Made by a program: the position numbers and the translations under genes
Assembly: GCA_963770275.1 (NCBI GenBank)
Contig: CAVYPD010000041.1
Location: 1-64,000, forward strand
Source: Roseiarcus sp963770275
Lineage (GTDB): Bacteria; Pseudomonadota; Alphaproteobacteria; Rhizobiales; Beijerinckiaceae
Reading direction: 5' to 3'
DNA: 64,000 nucleotides
In this document: piece after piece, positions 52,716-63,229 of the stretch
Layout: every line of letters starts with the position of its first letter
Position numbering within the stretch: position 1 is the stretch's first letter
The notes under the pieces: generated by a model
Told to the model about the DNA's origin: nothing
The model's database searches: none
What the model saw: the letters and a program-made list of their open reading frames with translations, nothing else

Positions 52716-53645
52716 ATGTCGCGCAATTTCCTGGTGATCGATCCCGCGGAACGGCCGGACGTCTTGCGCGGTTTGGCTTCCCCGGCGCGAGCGCGAATTT
52801 TACGCCTGCTCCTTCGTCGCCCCGGCCTCAATGTCAACGACATCGCCGAGGCGCTCAGTCTTCCTCAATCGACTGCCTCATCCAATCTGCAGCTTCTCGA
52901 GAACGCCGGCCTAATTCGGACAGAAACGCAAAAGGGCCGGAAGGGCAATCAGAAGCTCTGCTTCTCCGCTTTCGATGAGGTGCTGGTGATGCTCCGCGAC
53001 GATGTCAGCGGCGTCAACGCCAACGCCATCGAGGTCGCAATGCCGATCGGGCTCTACACCAGCTGCGAAGTGAGCGCGCCTTGTGGACTCTGCTCGCCGA
53101 AAGGGGTGATTGGTCTCCTTGACGTACCCGGGACCTTCCTCGATCCCGACAGGATGAATGCGGGGCTCATGTGGTTCACGCGCGGCTTCGTCGAATACCA
53201 ATTTCCCAATAACGCCCGCCACGTCGGCAAGGCGATCACAGCGCTCGACCTGTCGTTCGAGCTTTCTTCCGAGGTTCCCGGGACCGCTTCCGACTGGCCG
53301 TCCGACATCACCGTTGCGATCAACGGCCGGGAGCTTGGGGTCTGGACCAGCCCCGGCGATTTCGGCGATCAGCGGGGACTTTATACGCCGGACTGGTGGA
53401 AGCTGAAGGGTAGCCAGTATGGCATGCTGAAGAGCTGGAGGGTGACGCCCGATGGCGCGTTCGTCGACGGCGTGAAAATCTCGTCGCTGACTTCGAAAGA
53501 TCTCGACTTCTCCGCTCACCATTCGGTTCGGGTGAGGATCGAGGTCAAGCCGGATGCGCGCCATCCGGGCGGCGTCAACATCTTCGGCCGTGGCTTTGGT
53601 AATTACGATCAGGATATCGTGCTGAGACTCACGACCGACGCGTGA
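52716..53645 (+). CDS. ArsR-type transcriptional regulator with large C-terminal domain
   Basis: A 309-residue regulator. Residues ~15-80 form a winged helix of ArsR type (LASPARARILRLLLRRPGLNVNDIAEAL, LPQSTASSNLQLLENAGLIRTE). A ~200-residue C-terminal domain follows with a cysteine cluster (SCEVSAPCGLCSPKGVIG). Then come beta-rich segments such as NARHVGKAITALDLSFELSSEVPGTASDWPSDITVAINGRELG and a GGVNIFGRGFGNYDQDI end. The C-terminal part resembles a carbohydrate-binding jelly-roll rather than any metal sensor. It diverges from the GH2 gene, so a sugar-responsive regulator is a reasonable inference. Confidence 0.82.
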   Translation: MSRNFLVIDPAERPDVLRGLASPARARILRLLLRRPGLNVNDIAEALSLPQSTASSNLQLLENAGLIRTETQKGRKGNQKLCFSAFDEVLVMLRDDVSGVNANAIEVAMPIGLYTSCEVSAPCGLCSPKGVIGLLDVPGTFLDPDRMNAGLMWFTRGFVEYQFPNNARHVGKAITALDLSFELSSEVPGTASDWPSDITVAINGRELGVWTSPGDFGDQRGLYTPDWWKLKGSQYGMLKSWRVTPDGAFVDGVKISSLTSKDLDFSAHHSVRVRIEVKPDARHPGGVNIFGRGFGNYDQDIVLRLTTDA

Positions 53646-53673
53646 GCGGTGGAACGGCGTCCCCGCGCACGGA

Positions 53674-54788
<1,115 letters not shown>

Positions 54789-54792
<4 letters not shown>

Positions 54793-55683
54793 CCCTTGAT
54801 TCCAGCCGACAGCATGATGGCCTGCGTCACCCGGCGCTGAAAAAGGAGGTAGACAAGCGCGACAGGCAGCGCCGCGGCCATGGCGACCGCGAGGTCGCGC
54901 GCGTACTGGACGCCGAAGGCGTCATGAACCTGCGTTATCCCGACCGTGATGTTCATTTTGTCCTCGGCGTTCACGGCGATAAATGGCCACAAGAAAAGAT
55001 TCCAGGCGGCAATGAACGTGATGATCGCCAAGGCGGTGGTGATGCCCCAGTTCATCGGCAAATAGATGCGGAACAGAAGCTGGAATTCATTCGCGCCGTC
55101 GATCATCGCAGCTTCGCGAAAATCCTTCGGCACGGAATCGAAAAACTGTTTGTAGATGATGACCGTGACCGGGGCGATGAGCTGCGGCAGGACGACGCCG
55201 GGCAGCGAGTTGATGAGACCGAGCTGATTGATCAGGATGAAGTGGTTCACGGTCAAAGCTGGGATCGGGATCATGAAGCTCGCCAGAATTATCCACCAGA
55301 AAAGGCGCCGGCCGGGAAAATTCAGTTGCGAGATCGCATATCCCGCCCCCGCCGCCGTCACGATGACAAGGACCGTGACCGCCGCCGAGGTGATGAGCGA
55401 ATTGACGTACCAAATGCCGATCTTCGTTTCCAAGAGGACGTGAATGTAGTTCTGGAACGTGAAATGCTCCGGCCAAAGCTGCACCTCCGGACGCACGACC
55501 TCGTTCTCCGGCTTGAACGTCGTCACGAGCCCCCAATAGAGCGGGAATGCCCACAGCACCGCGCCGACGACGGTGGCCGCCGTAATGACGAGGCCGACGA
55601 GATCGAGATGGCGAAGACGGGCCAATCGGCGCGCTCGCGGCGGGCGCGAAGACGGCAGCGTCGGTCTCGGCCGACGCGCTCAC
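54789..55683 (-). pseudogene. Carbohydrate ABC transporter permease (MalG/AraQ type), likely frameshift near 55627
   Basis: The clear part (from RLARLRHLDLVGLVITAATV on) is a CUT1 permease with GLVTTFKPENEVVRPEVQLWPEHFTFQNY and the EAA loop SVPKDFREAAMIDGANEFQLLFRIYLPMN. No good start codon lies in that frame. The probable start is GTG 55683, overlapping the upstream permease stop as GTGA and reading MSASAETDAAVFAPAASAP. That frame is shifted by one base against the body. One indel near 55627 would join them into ~297 residues. Confidence 0.8.
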
Positions 55684-56562
55684 CTGTCGCCTCGCGCGCG
55701 CAAGAGCTGAAACTGCAGCACGGAGAGCGCTGCGATGAGCACAAAGAGGACCATCGACGCCGCTGCGGCGAGTCCGCCCTTATTCATCTGAAACGCTTGC
55801 TTGAGAATGTATTGCACCATCACGATCGTCGTATCGATCCTGCCGCCTTGCGCGAAGAGATAGACCTGATCGAAAATCTTGAGCTGCAGGATCAGCTGGA
55901 TCGTGAACACAAGGACAGTCACCGGCCAGATCAAGGGCCAGGTGATGCGCCGGAATTGCGATCCAGCGACCCGCTCCGTCGAGCTCCGCGGCCTCATAAA
56001 TCTCGCTCGAAATGTTGCGCAGGCCAGCGATGAACAGAAGGACGTTGAAACCGATGAGCCACCAGATCGTCACGATGGCGACTGCCGGCATGAACAGCGG
56101 GATCGTCCGGAAGATCGAGAGGCGCTCACCGTTGTTGAACAGTTGCACAACGTGCTGAGCGATGCCGAAATCCTTGTCGCACATCCATTGCCAGATCCTG
56201 AAGACGACCGATACCGGCAGGACGTAGGGCAGGAAGAAAGCGGCGAGCACCACGCTTTGCAGCCAGCCTTTGAGACGGTTCACCCCGAGCGCGACTAAAA
56301 GACCAATGAGCGTGCTCGGGATGACGGAGAGGATGACGAAATAAAGGGTGTTCCAGATCGCGACCGAGAACAAACGATCCGACGCCAGACGGAAATAATT
56401 ATCGAGGCCCACCCATTTTCCAGGCCCGATCAACGGCGCGTTGGTCAGGCTGAGCTGCGCCATCTTGATCGTCGGATAGATGAACAGCACGCCATAGGTT
56501 ACGACGAACGGCGCCATCAACATGGACGCGGCAAGGATCTCGGTGCGTTTGCTCCTTAGCAT
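55680..56562 (-). pseudogene. Carbohydrate ABC transporter permease (MalF type), one frameshift near 55965
   Basis: A CUT1 permease. The first part reads ILAASMLMAPFVVTYGVLFIYPTIKMAQLSLTN, VALGVNRLKGWLQSVVLAAFFLPYVLPVSVVF and EIYEAAELDGAGRW. After the EAA loop the frame changes and QFRRITWPLIWPVTVLVFTIQLILQLKIFDQVYLFA continues in the next frame to the stop at 55680. Joined length is about 293 residues. The start is uncertain: ATG 56562 (MLRSKRTEI) is likely, and an ORF reading back to 56670 overlaps the binding-protein gene. Confidence 0.82.
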
Positions 56563-56644
56563 CGCCTTGACGGTCTCCACTCCCGCGCTTGAAACGCCGC
56601 CGGTCGGGATTTGGCTCCGACTGGCGGCGCGCAGAGTGTCGAGC

Positions 56645-57919
56645 CTACTTGGCTTGGCCCTGGAGATCATCCCGCATCTGTTTCGCGGCGTCGGCGGGGG
56701 CCATCTCGCCGTTCATCGCCGGCATCACGTAATTGCCGGCGGCATCGTAGACCGGCGAGGCGACGCCGGCGAGCACCGACACCGGATCGAACACCGCGGT
56801 CTTGGCGAGCGAGACGTAGTCGGAGTTTGGCTTCAGCGCCTTGAACTCAGCGCTCTCCTGAACCGGCAGATAGGCCGGGACATGGCCGCCGCCCGCCCAT
56901 TCGAGCGAATGCTCGTTGAACCAATGGATGGCGTCGAGCACCTCTTTGCGCTTCGCGGCGTCAACCGGGTTGCCCTGGCGGTTGGGGATGGCGAAGGAAT
57001 GCGAGTCCGCCCAGGTCGCGGGATGCGCGTAGAAGGTCGGGATCTGGATCGCGCCCCAGTCGAACAGCTGGCCCTTCTTGGCCAGGTCAACCATGGTCGG
57101 CACTTCCCAGACGCCGTTGATGTGCATCGCCGCCTTGCCGGAAGTGAACAGGGCGATCGAGGCGGGATATTCGGTCTTCGCGGGCGTCGCGCCGCTCTTC
57201 ACCCACTTCTGCATTTCGGCGATCGCGGTCGTCGCCTTATCGAGGTTATCGCCATCCAGGAACTTGCCGTCCTTCAGGAACTGGCCATCCTGCTGGCTGA
57301 GCAATGTGTAGAAGATGCGCCACATCGTGGCGTTGTCGGCGGTCGGCGTCGACAAGCCCACAACGCCGTTCGCCGTGAGCTTGGCGAGAGCCGCGTCGAA
57401 GTTCGCCGCGCCGTCGAGGCCCTTCGGCTTCCCATCGTCGCCGAGAAGCCCCGCCTTCTTCAGGAGGTCCTTGTTGTAATAGAGAATGACCGAGTGGATA
57501 TCGAGCGGCACGCCATATTGCTTGCCGTCCGGGCCCTGCGCCGCCTTCCAGTTGGCGGGGCTGAAGTCGCCCGCCTTGATGCCGGATGCGGCCAGCTCCT
57601 CAGGCGTGAGCGGGCTGACCACGCCCTCCGACACGCCGAGCGGCATGCGCGATTCATGGTAGGTCATGACGTCGGGACCCTGGCCCGTCGCAGCCGCGGT
57701 CTGCACCTTGGTGTAGAAAGGCGTGCCCCATTCCGAGGTCGTGGCGTCGATCTTGACCTTGCCGGCGTGCTCCTTGTTGAACTCCTCGAGCATCGCCTTC
57801 ATGCGGACGCCGTCGCCGCCGCTCAGAAAATCCCACCAGACGATGGTGTCTTCGGCGCGCGCCGCGCTGACGGTCAGCGCTAGGCTCGCCAAGGTCGCGA
57901 AAAGGACTTTGCGGATCAT
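56645..57919 (-). CDS. Carbohydrate ABC transporter binding protein (second CUT1 system)
   Basis: A 424-residue SBP1-family binding protein with signal peptide MIRKVLFATLASLALTVSAARA and mature start EDTIVWWDFLSGGDGVRMKAMLEEFNKEH. MTYHESRMPLGVSEGVVSPL and YYNKDLLKKAGLL follow. The C-terminus is MNGEMAPADAAKQMRDDLQGQAK. The ribosome site GGAGGAAG precedes ATG 57919. It starts the operon of binding protein, two permeases and UgpC ATPase, and faces away from the GH51 gene (divergent). Substrate is probably an arabino-oligosaccharide. Confidence 0.92.
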   Translation of the reverse strand: MIRKVLFATLASLALTVSAARAEDTIVWWDFLSGGDGVRMKAMLEEFNKEHAGKVKIDATTSEWGTPFYTKVQTAAATGQGPDVMTYHESRMPLGVSEGVVSPLTPEELAASGIKAGDFSPANWKAAQGPDGKQYGVPLDIHSVILYYNKDLLKKAGLLGDDGKPKGLDGAANFDAALAKLTANGVVGLSTPTADNATMWRIFYTLLSQQDGQFLKDGKFLDGDNLDKATTAIAEMQKWVKSGATPAKTEYPASIALFTSGKAAMHINGVWEVPTMVDLAKKGQLFDWGAIQIPTFYAHPATWADSHSFAIPNRQGNPVDAAKRKEVLDAIHWFNEHSLEWAGGGHVPAYLPVQESAEFKALKPNSDYVSLAKTAVFDPVSVLAGVASPVYDAAGNYVMPAMNGEMAPADAAKQMRDDLQGQAK

Positions 57920-58235
57920 CTCGACTTCCTCCCAAATATGGCCCGGCGGCTTCCCCGCGTCGCGGCGCTCGGTTCCGGAATCTGCGCCTTCGGGAAGCCT
58001 TAGAGGAATGGTAGCGAGGAAAGCGCGAGGCGCCAAGGATTTTCAATCAGCAAATTTGATACAGACGCGCATGGAACAATTTGAGAAGTTAGGCTAAACG
58101 GCGTCAGCCGGGCTCGCATTTCTTCCAGGTCTACGCTGGCAAAAATCGCGTCGGCCCGTATCGGCGCGCAGCTTGACGCCGCGGGCGGAAGCAGGTCCAA
58201 TATATCGACTTTCTTGATATTGAGTAGGAGGGATG

Positions 58236-59751
58236 ATGCGCGCCTCGGTTATCGCCAATCGGGACTACAAGATCGCGACAATCGACGACCGCCTGTATGG
58301 CGCCTTTCTCGAGCATCTGGGGCGGGCGATCTATACCGGGATCTACGAGCCGGATCATAAAAGCGCCGACGCCAACGGGATGCGCAAGGACGTCATCGAA
58401 CTCGTTCGCGAACTCAAGGTCCCGATCGTTCGCTATCCCGGCGGCAATTTCGTCTCGGCCTACAATTGGGAAGACGGGGTTGGCCCACGCGAGAAGCGGC
58501 CGACACGACTCGACCTCGCGTGGCATACGTCCGAGTCCAACCAGGTCGGCGTGCACGAGTTTGCGGAATGGTGCCAGTCCGCAGGCACGGAGATGATGCT
58601 GGCCATCAATCTCGGTTCGCGCGGGCTCGATCATGCGCGCAACTTCGTCGAATACGTCAACGGCCCGACCGGCAGCGCGTGGGGCGATCTGCGCAAGGCG
58701 CATGGACGCGCCGAGCCGTTCGGCGTCAAGCACTGGTGTCTTGGCAACGAGATGGATGGACCGTGGCAGGTCGGGCACAAGACCGCCGACGAATATGGCC
58801 GCCTCGCCAACGAAGTGGCGAAGACGCTCCGCGCCTTCGATCGTTCGCTCGAACTCATCGTGTGCGGCTCGTCAAACGCCGATATGAAGACCTATCCTGA
58901 GTGGGAGCGCATCGTCCTCGAGCACACTTACGACGCGGTCGATCACATCTCGCTGCACATGTATTTCGCCAATCGAAGCAAGAACGCCGCCGAATATCTC
59001 GCGCTCAACGCGAAGCTCGACGCCTATATCGACGCCATCGCCTCGACGATCGAATTTGTCCGCGCCAACAAGCGCAGCCGCAAGCGGGTGACGATCTCCT
59101 TTGACGAATGGAACGTCTGGTATCATTCCAACGTGCAGGATCGCGAGATCCTCGGTGGCGCCAAAGGGTGGCCGCATGCGCCGCGGTTGCTCGAGGACAT
59201 CTACAATTTCGAGGACGCGCTGCAGGTCGGCTGCATCCTCAACACCTTCATCCGCCGCTCCGACGTGGTGAAGATCGCCTGCATCGCGCAACTGGTGAAC
59301 GTCATCGCCCCGATCATGACCGAGCCGGGCGGCGCGGCATGGCGTCAGACGATTTTCTATCCCTATTTCTTCGCCTCCGTTTACGGGCGCGGCGAAGCGC
59401 TCCAGCTCAGCGTCAAGTCGCCGGGCTATGATTCTGCAGGTCGCCGACAACGTTCCCTATCTCGACATTTCCGGCGTTCACGACGAGGCGAGCCGCACGC
59501 TGACGTTTTTCGCCGTCAACCGGCACGCCAGCGAGTCGCTCGACCTCGAGCTCGACCTGCAAGGGTTCGGCAAGGCCAGGATCGTGGATCACCAGGTGAT
59601 GACGAACGCCGACCTCGAGGCCGTGAACACCTTAAGCGCGCCGCTCGCCGTTGCGCCAAAGAAGGGGTCGGGCGCGGAGGTCAAGGACGAACGCCTGACC
59701 GCGAAACTGCCGCCCTATTCCTACCAGATGCTGCGCCTCGCTCTCGCTTAG
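58236..59751 (+). pseudogene. GH51 alpha-L-arabinofuranosidase, one frameshift near 59435
   Basis: A ~505-residue exo-enzyme that removes alpha-L-arabinofuranosyl side chains. Family features are YGAFLEHLGRAIYTGIYEPDH, VRYPGGNFVSAYNWEDGVGP, the acid/base HWCLGNEMDGPWQ and nucleophile ISFDEWNVWYHS. After LQLSVKSPGYDS the frame changes and VADNVPYLDISGVHDEASRTL continues to the stop at 59751. The start region has TAGGAGGG before ATG 58233/58236. It is cytoplasmic (no signal peptide), matching the importer encoded divergently. Its 3' end nearly touches the converging SDR gene. Confidence 0.88.
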
Positions 59752-59753
59752 AC

Positions 59754-60539
59754 TTAGAACCCGAGAACCGTCGCGTTGATCGAGGCTTCGAGACCCCCGT
59801 CGACCGGCAGATTGGCGCCGTTGATCCATCGCGCGGCGTCGGAGCAGAGGAACAGCACCGCCGGCGCGATGTCGGGCGCGGACCCGGCGCGGCCGACTCG
59901 CGCGATGTCGTCGTCAACACGCGGATCGCCGAAGATCTGGCGGAATTCCTTGAGGATCGGCGTCGCGACTGGGCCCGGGCTCACCGCGTTGACCCGCAAT
60001 CCGCGGTCCTTGAAGAGCGGCTGATTCGCCGCCCGCATCGTCCATAGGAGCAGGAGCTCCTTCGACAGCGGATAGGCCTCCCCGTCCGGAACCTCGTGCG
60101 CTGCGAGAAGCTCGGCGAGATCTGGAAACCCGGGCGCGCTCACGAACGCCTTCGCGCGCTCGAGATTGGCGCGCCAGCCGTAGCCAGCGATCGACGCGAC
60201 GTTGACCACCGCGCCGCCCTCGCGCAGCCTCGGCGCGAGGCTTTGAGTCAATTCGCGAAGCCCATAAAAGTTGATTGCAAGCGTCTTGGCCGCGCCAATC
60301 ATGCCGGACACGCCAGCGACGTTGCACAAGGCGTCGAAGCGCTGCGGCAGCGTCTGCACAATCTCGGCTACGCCTTGAGGTGAGCCAATATCCGCCTTGA
60401 TGAAAGCGTCAAGCGGCCGAGTGGGTTCATTGATGTCGACGCCAATGATGTCGGCGCCGAGCGCCTGGGCGAGTTCGCCGACCCGCGAGCCGATGCCGGA
60501 CGAAATTCCGGTGATGACGATCGTCTTTCCCAGAAGCAT
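59754..60539 (-). CDS. Short-chain dehydrogenase, coniferyl-alcohol-dehydrogenase-like
   Basis: A 261-residue NAD(P)-dependent SDR. The cofactor loop is TGISSGIG, the N-A-G motif appears as CNVAGVSG, and the catalytic Tyr-Lys is in AYPLSKELLLLWTMRAA. Serine is in NVASIAGYG. The segments GVDINEPTRPLDAFIKADIGSPQGVAEIV, NFYGLRELTQSLAPRLREGGAVVNVASIAG and RWINGANLPVDGG resemble Pseudomonas coniferyl alcohol dehydrogenase. It is the last gene of the LivGFHM operon (one base gap), which would couple uptake and oxidation of an aromatic alcohol. Specificity not proven. Confidence 0.82.
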   Translation of the reverse strand: MLLGKTIVITGISSGIGSRVGELAQALGADIIGVDINEPTRPLDAFIKADIGSPQGVAEIVQTLPQRFDALCNVAGVSGMIGAAKTLAINFYGLRELTQSLAPRLREGGAVVNVASIAGYGWRANLERAKAFVSAPGFPDLAELLAAHEVPDGEAYPLSKELLLLWTMRAANQPLFKDRGLRVNAVSPGPVATPILKEFRQIFGDPRVDDDIARVGRAGSAPDIAPAVLFLCSDAARWINGANLPVDGGLEASINATVLGF

Positions 60540-60540
60540 G

Positions 60541-61602
60541 TCAGCCCCCTCCCTGACGCTCGTTCTTGGTTTCCGCGCCGCCGCTCGCTCGAGTGGCGGC
60601 TCCATCAGGGCTCGCGAAGCGGAGGCGGTAGCCGACCGGCAGAAGTCTGAGCGAGGTGCGATCCTCGATCCAGCCCCAGATGCCGCGCGGGAAGAGAAGC
60701 GCAAAAATAAGCGCGGTCGCGCCGAGGCCGACGAGATACCAGACGCCCATGTCGCCAAACCAGGTTTCGATCGCGAAAAAGATGACGGCGCCGAGAATCG
60801 CGCCCTCGAAGGTCCCCAATCCTCCAACCAGCGCCATGAAGATCATGTACGCCGTCCATAGCGGACTGAAATAAGCCTTCGGCTGGAAGGTGAGCGCCGT
60901 CGCCACCCACAGAGCGCCCGCCATCGCCGCGCCGAAGGCCGAGAGCGTGAACACGAGCCGCTTGGCGCTCATGACCCGCACGCCGATCGATTCCGCCGCC
61001 TCCTCATTGTCGCGGATCGCCTGGATCGCCGCGCCGAGCGGGCTACGCAGCAGGCGGAAGACGATCGCAAGCAGGCCGGCCATCGCGCCGAGCGCGCACC
61101 AATAGGTGAGCGCTCGCCGGCTGTCGTTTGCGTAGGCGTTGAGTTCGATCAGGGAAGTGCCGGTTTCGCCGCGCACGAGCGTGTCGAGGTTGACCAGGAG
61201 ATGCGCCAATTCCGACACCACCCACATGCCGATGGCGAATTCGCCGCCCTTGAGCCTGAGCATGAGGAGTGACAGGGGCCAGGACAGCGCGCCGACGATG
61301 AGCGCGCCTAGGAAGAGCGACGGATAGACGCTCACTCCCAGATCGGCGAGACGGATCGCGGCATAGGCGCCGAGTCCAAAGAAGGCCTGTTGGCCGATCG
61401 ACACCAGGCCGCAGAATCCGACCAGCGCGTTCCACATCAGGGCCAGGATGACATAGATGAACAGTGTCGTGAGCTTGTCGACGGCGTTGGCGCTGAAGAT
61501 GGCCGGTCCGACCGCCAGCAGGGCGATAATGACGGCGGTCGCGGCGACCGCAATGCGCGACTCGGGCGTCCAGCGCTCGACGACGGCGGCGCCCGCGCTC
61601 AT
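60541..61602 (-). CDS. Branched-chain-type ABC transporter permease (LivM)
   Basis: A 353-residue permease of the LivM family. Its segments include LALMWNALVGFCGLVSIGQQAFFGLGAYAA, LSLLMLRLKGGEFAIGMWVVSE, AIQAIRDNEEAAESIGVRVMSAKRLVFTLSAFGAAMAGALW and VGGLGTFEGAILGAVIFF. The start ATG 61602 overlaps the LivH stop (ATGA). A ~30-residue charged C-terminal tail is unusual. Works with LivH, LivF and LivG. Confidence 0.9.
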   Translation of the reverse strand: MSAGAAVVERWTPESRIAVAATAVIIALLAVGPAIFSANAVDKLTTLFIYVILALMWNALVGFCGLVSIGQQAFFGLGAYAAIRLADLGVSVYPSLFLGALIVGALSWPLSLLMLRLKGGEFAIGMWVVSELAHLLVNLDTLVRGETGTSLIELNAYANDSRRALTYWCALGAMAGLLAIVFRLLRSPLGAAIQAIRDNEEAAESIGVRVMSAKRLVFTLSAFGAAMAGALWVATALTFQPKAYFSPLWTAYMIFMALVGGLGTFEGAILGAVIFFAIETWFGDMGVWYLVGLGATALIFALLFPRGIWGWIEDRTSLRLLPVGYRLRFASPDGAATRASGGAETKNERQGGG

Positions 61603-62501
61603 GTTCGCATCGCCCCGCTGAAGGCGGTCCGGAGACGATAGCCGAGATCGCCGAAGAACAGTCGCGCAAATAGAACGGCAAGAAAGGCGAGGTGGCCAGC
61701 GATGAAGAAACCTTGCGGAGAGACGAGCGCGCCGAGGCTTTGCGCAACGCCAAGCACAATGCCGCCAACCAGCGTGCCCCATAGCGATCCCGCCCCGCCG
61801 ATCACCGACGCCTCGAAGGCGAAGATGAGCTGCGGCGCTCCGGCATAGGGATCGAAGGTAGCGCGCATGCCAAGAAAAGCGCCGGCGACAGCGACCGTCG
61901 CCAATGCGATTGCGGCGGCGATCGCATTGACCCACCGCGCGTTGACGCCGACCAGCCCGACCGTGTCAGGATCCTCGGCGGTGGCGCGGATCGCGCGCCC
62001 CGTCAGCGTTCGGTTGAGAAAGATCTCAATTCCGCCGAGCAGCACGATCGCAACCGCCATCGTGAGCGCCGCGAGCTTGCCGATCGAGATGTCGTCGCTG
62101 AGCGTCCAACTGTCATAGGAGAGGTCACCGATGTAAGGCGCGAGCGAGCGCGTGTCGGCGCCGAAACCCTGGAACAGGAGATTGTCGAGGATGATCGAAA
62201 GCCCGAAGGTCGAGAGCACAGGCACCAGCAACCCGCCGCGCGCGCTGCGTTCGAGCACGAGCCGCTGCAGCGCCCAGCCGATGACAGCCATCAGCGGGAT
62301 AACGAGGCCAAGGCCGAGAAACGGCTGCACGCCGAAACGATCAGCCAAAACGTAGAGAGCGTATGCCGCGAGCACCGCAAGGCTGCCGTGCGCGAGGTTG
62401 ATGACGCCCATGACGCCGAACATGAAGGACAGGCCGCAAGCGATGAGCGCGTAATAGCCGCCGAGCAGAACGCCCTGAATGATCTGGTTGACGAAAATCA
62501 C
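61599..62501 (-). CDS. Branched-chain-type ABC transporter permease (LivH)
   Basis: A 300-residue permease with the LivH opening (IIQGVLLGGYYALIACGLSFMFGVMGVINLAHGSLAVLAAYALYV) and IRATAEDPDTVGLVGVNARWVNAIAAAIALATVAVAGAFLG, the conserved cytoplasmic loop. The end is FFIAGHLAFLAVLFARLFFGDLGY. Its start overlaps the LivF stop by 4 bases. Forms the channel with LivM. Confidence 0.9.
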   Translation of the reverse strand: MIFVNQIIQGVLLGGYYALIACGLSFMFGVMGVINLAHGSLAVLAAYALYVLADRFGVQPFLGLGLVIPLMAVIGWALQRLVLERSARGGLLVPVLSTFGLSIILDNLLFQGFGADTRSLAPYIGDLSYDSWTLSDDISIGKLAALTMAVAIVLLGGIEIFLNRTLTGRAIRATAEDPDTVGLVGVNARWVNAIAAAIALATVAVAGAFLGMRATFDPYAGAPQLIFAFEASVIGGAGSLWGTLVGGIVLGVAQSLGALVSPQGFFIAGHLAFLAVLFARLFFGDLGYRLRTAFSGAMRT

Positions 62502-63229
62502 GGCTGCAGCGCCTCGGCGCGCGATGATGTCCTCAGCCCGAAATAGGCTTCCGTGACCTGCTCTCGACTCAGCGTGTGCGTCGGCCCTTCGATCGCGATC
62601 GCGCCTTCGAGCATGCAGATGGTGCGGCTTGCGGTCGACATGGCGCGCTTCAGGTCCTGCTCGACCAGAAGCATGGCGACACCGGACGATTTCAGCGCCT
62701 CGAGCCGGACGTAAAGGCGATCGACCACCAGAGGCGACAGGCCCAGCGAAACCTCGTCGAGCAACAAAAGCTCGGGGTTCATCATCAACGCGCGCCCAAT
62801 CGCGGTTGCTTGCTGCTCGCCGCCCGACAATGTGCCGGCGAGGCTGCGGCGGCGGTCCTTAAGGTTGGGAAAGGCCTCCATCACGGCGTCGAGCGTCCAT
62901 GCGCCCGTTCGGCCGGCAGAGCGCGCGAGCTGGAGATTCTCTTCTACCGTGAGCCGGGCGAACAAGCGCCTACCTTCCGGAACAAGCGCAAGGCCTAGCG
63001 CGGCGCGCGCATGAGAGGGTCTTGCGCCAATGTCCTCGCCTTTGAAGGCGATCCGGCCTGCCGCGATTCGATGCGCGCCGGCGATGGCGCGCAGGAGAGT
63101 GGTCTTGCCCGCGCCGTTGGCGCCGACAAGCGCGACGGTCTCGGCCTTCTCGATGCTCAGGCTAACGCCGCGCACAGCCTTAAGCTGGCCGTAGCCGGCT
63201 TCGAGACCTTCGATGGAAAGAAGCGTCAC
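62498..63229 (-). CDS. Branched-chain-type ABC transporter ATPase (LivF)
   Basis: A 243-residue ATPase with Walker A GANGAGKTTLLRAIAG, LSGGEQQATAIGRALMMNPELLLLDEVSLGLSP (signature and Walker B) and the LivF-specific LVEQDLKRAM. Starts within the LivG stop (ATGA overlap) and ends within the LivH start. Part of an importer of undetermined substrate; in this subfamily aromatic acids, urea and amides are also transported. Confidence 0.9.
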   Translation of the reverse strand: MTLLSIEGLEAGYGQLKAVRGVSLSIEKAETVALVGANGAGKTTLLRAIAGAHRIAAGRIAFKGEDIGARPSHARAALGLALVPEGRRLFARLTVEENLQLARSAGRTGAWTLDAVMEAFPNLKDRRRSLAGTLSGGEQQATAIGRALMMNPELLLLDEVSLGLSPLVVDRLYVRLEALKSSGVAMLLVEQDLKRAMSTASRTICMLEGAIAIEGPTHTLSREQVTEAYFGLRTSSRAEALQP

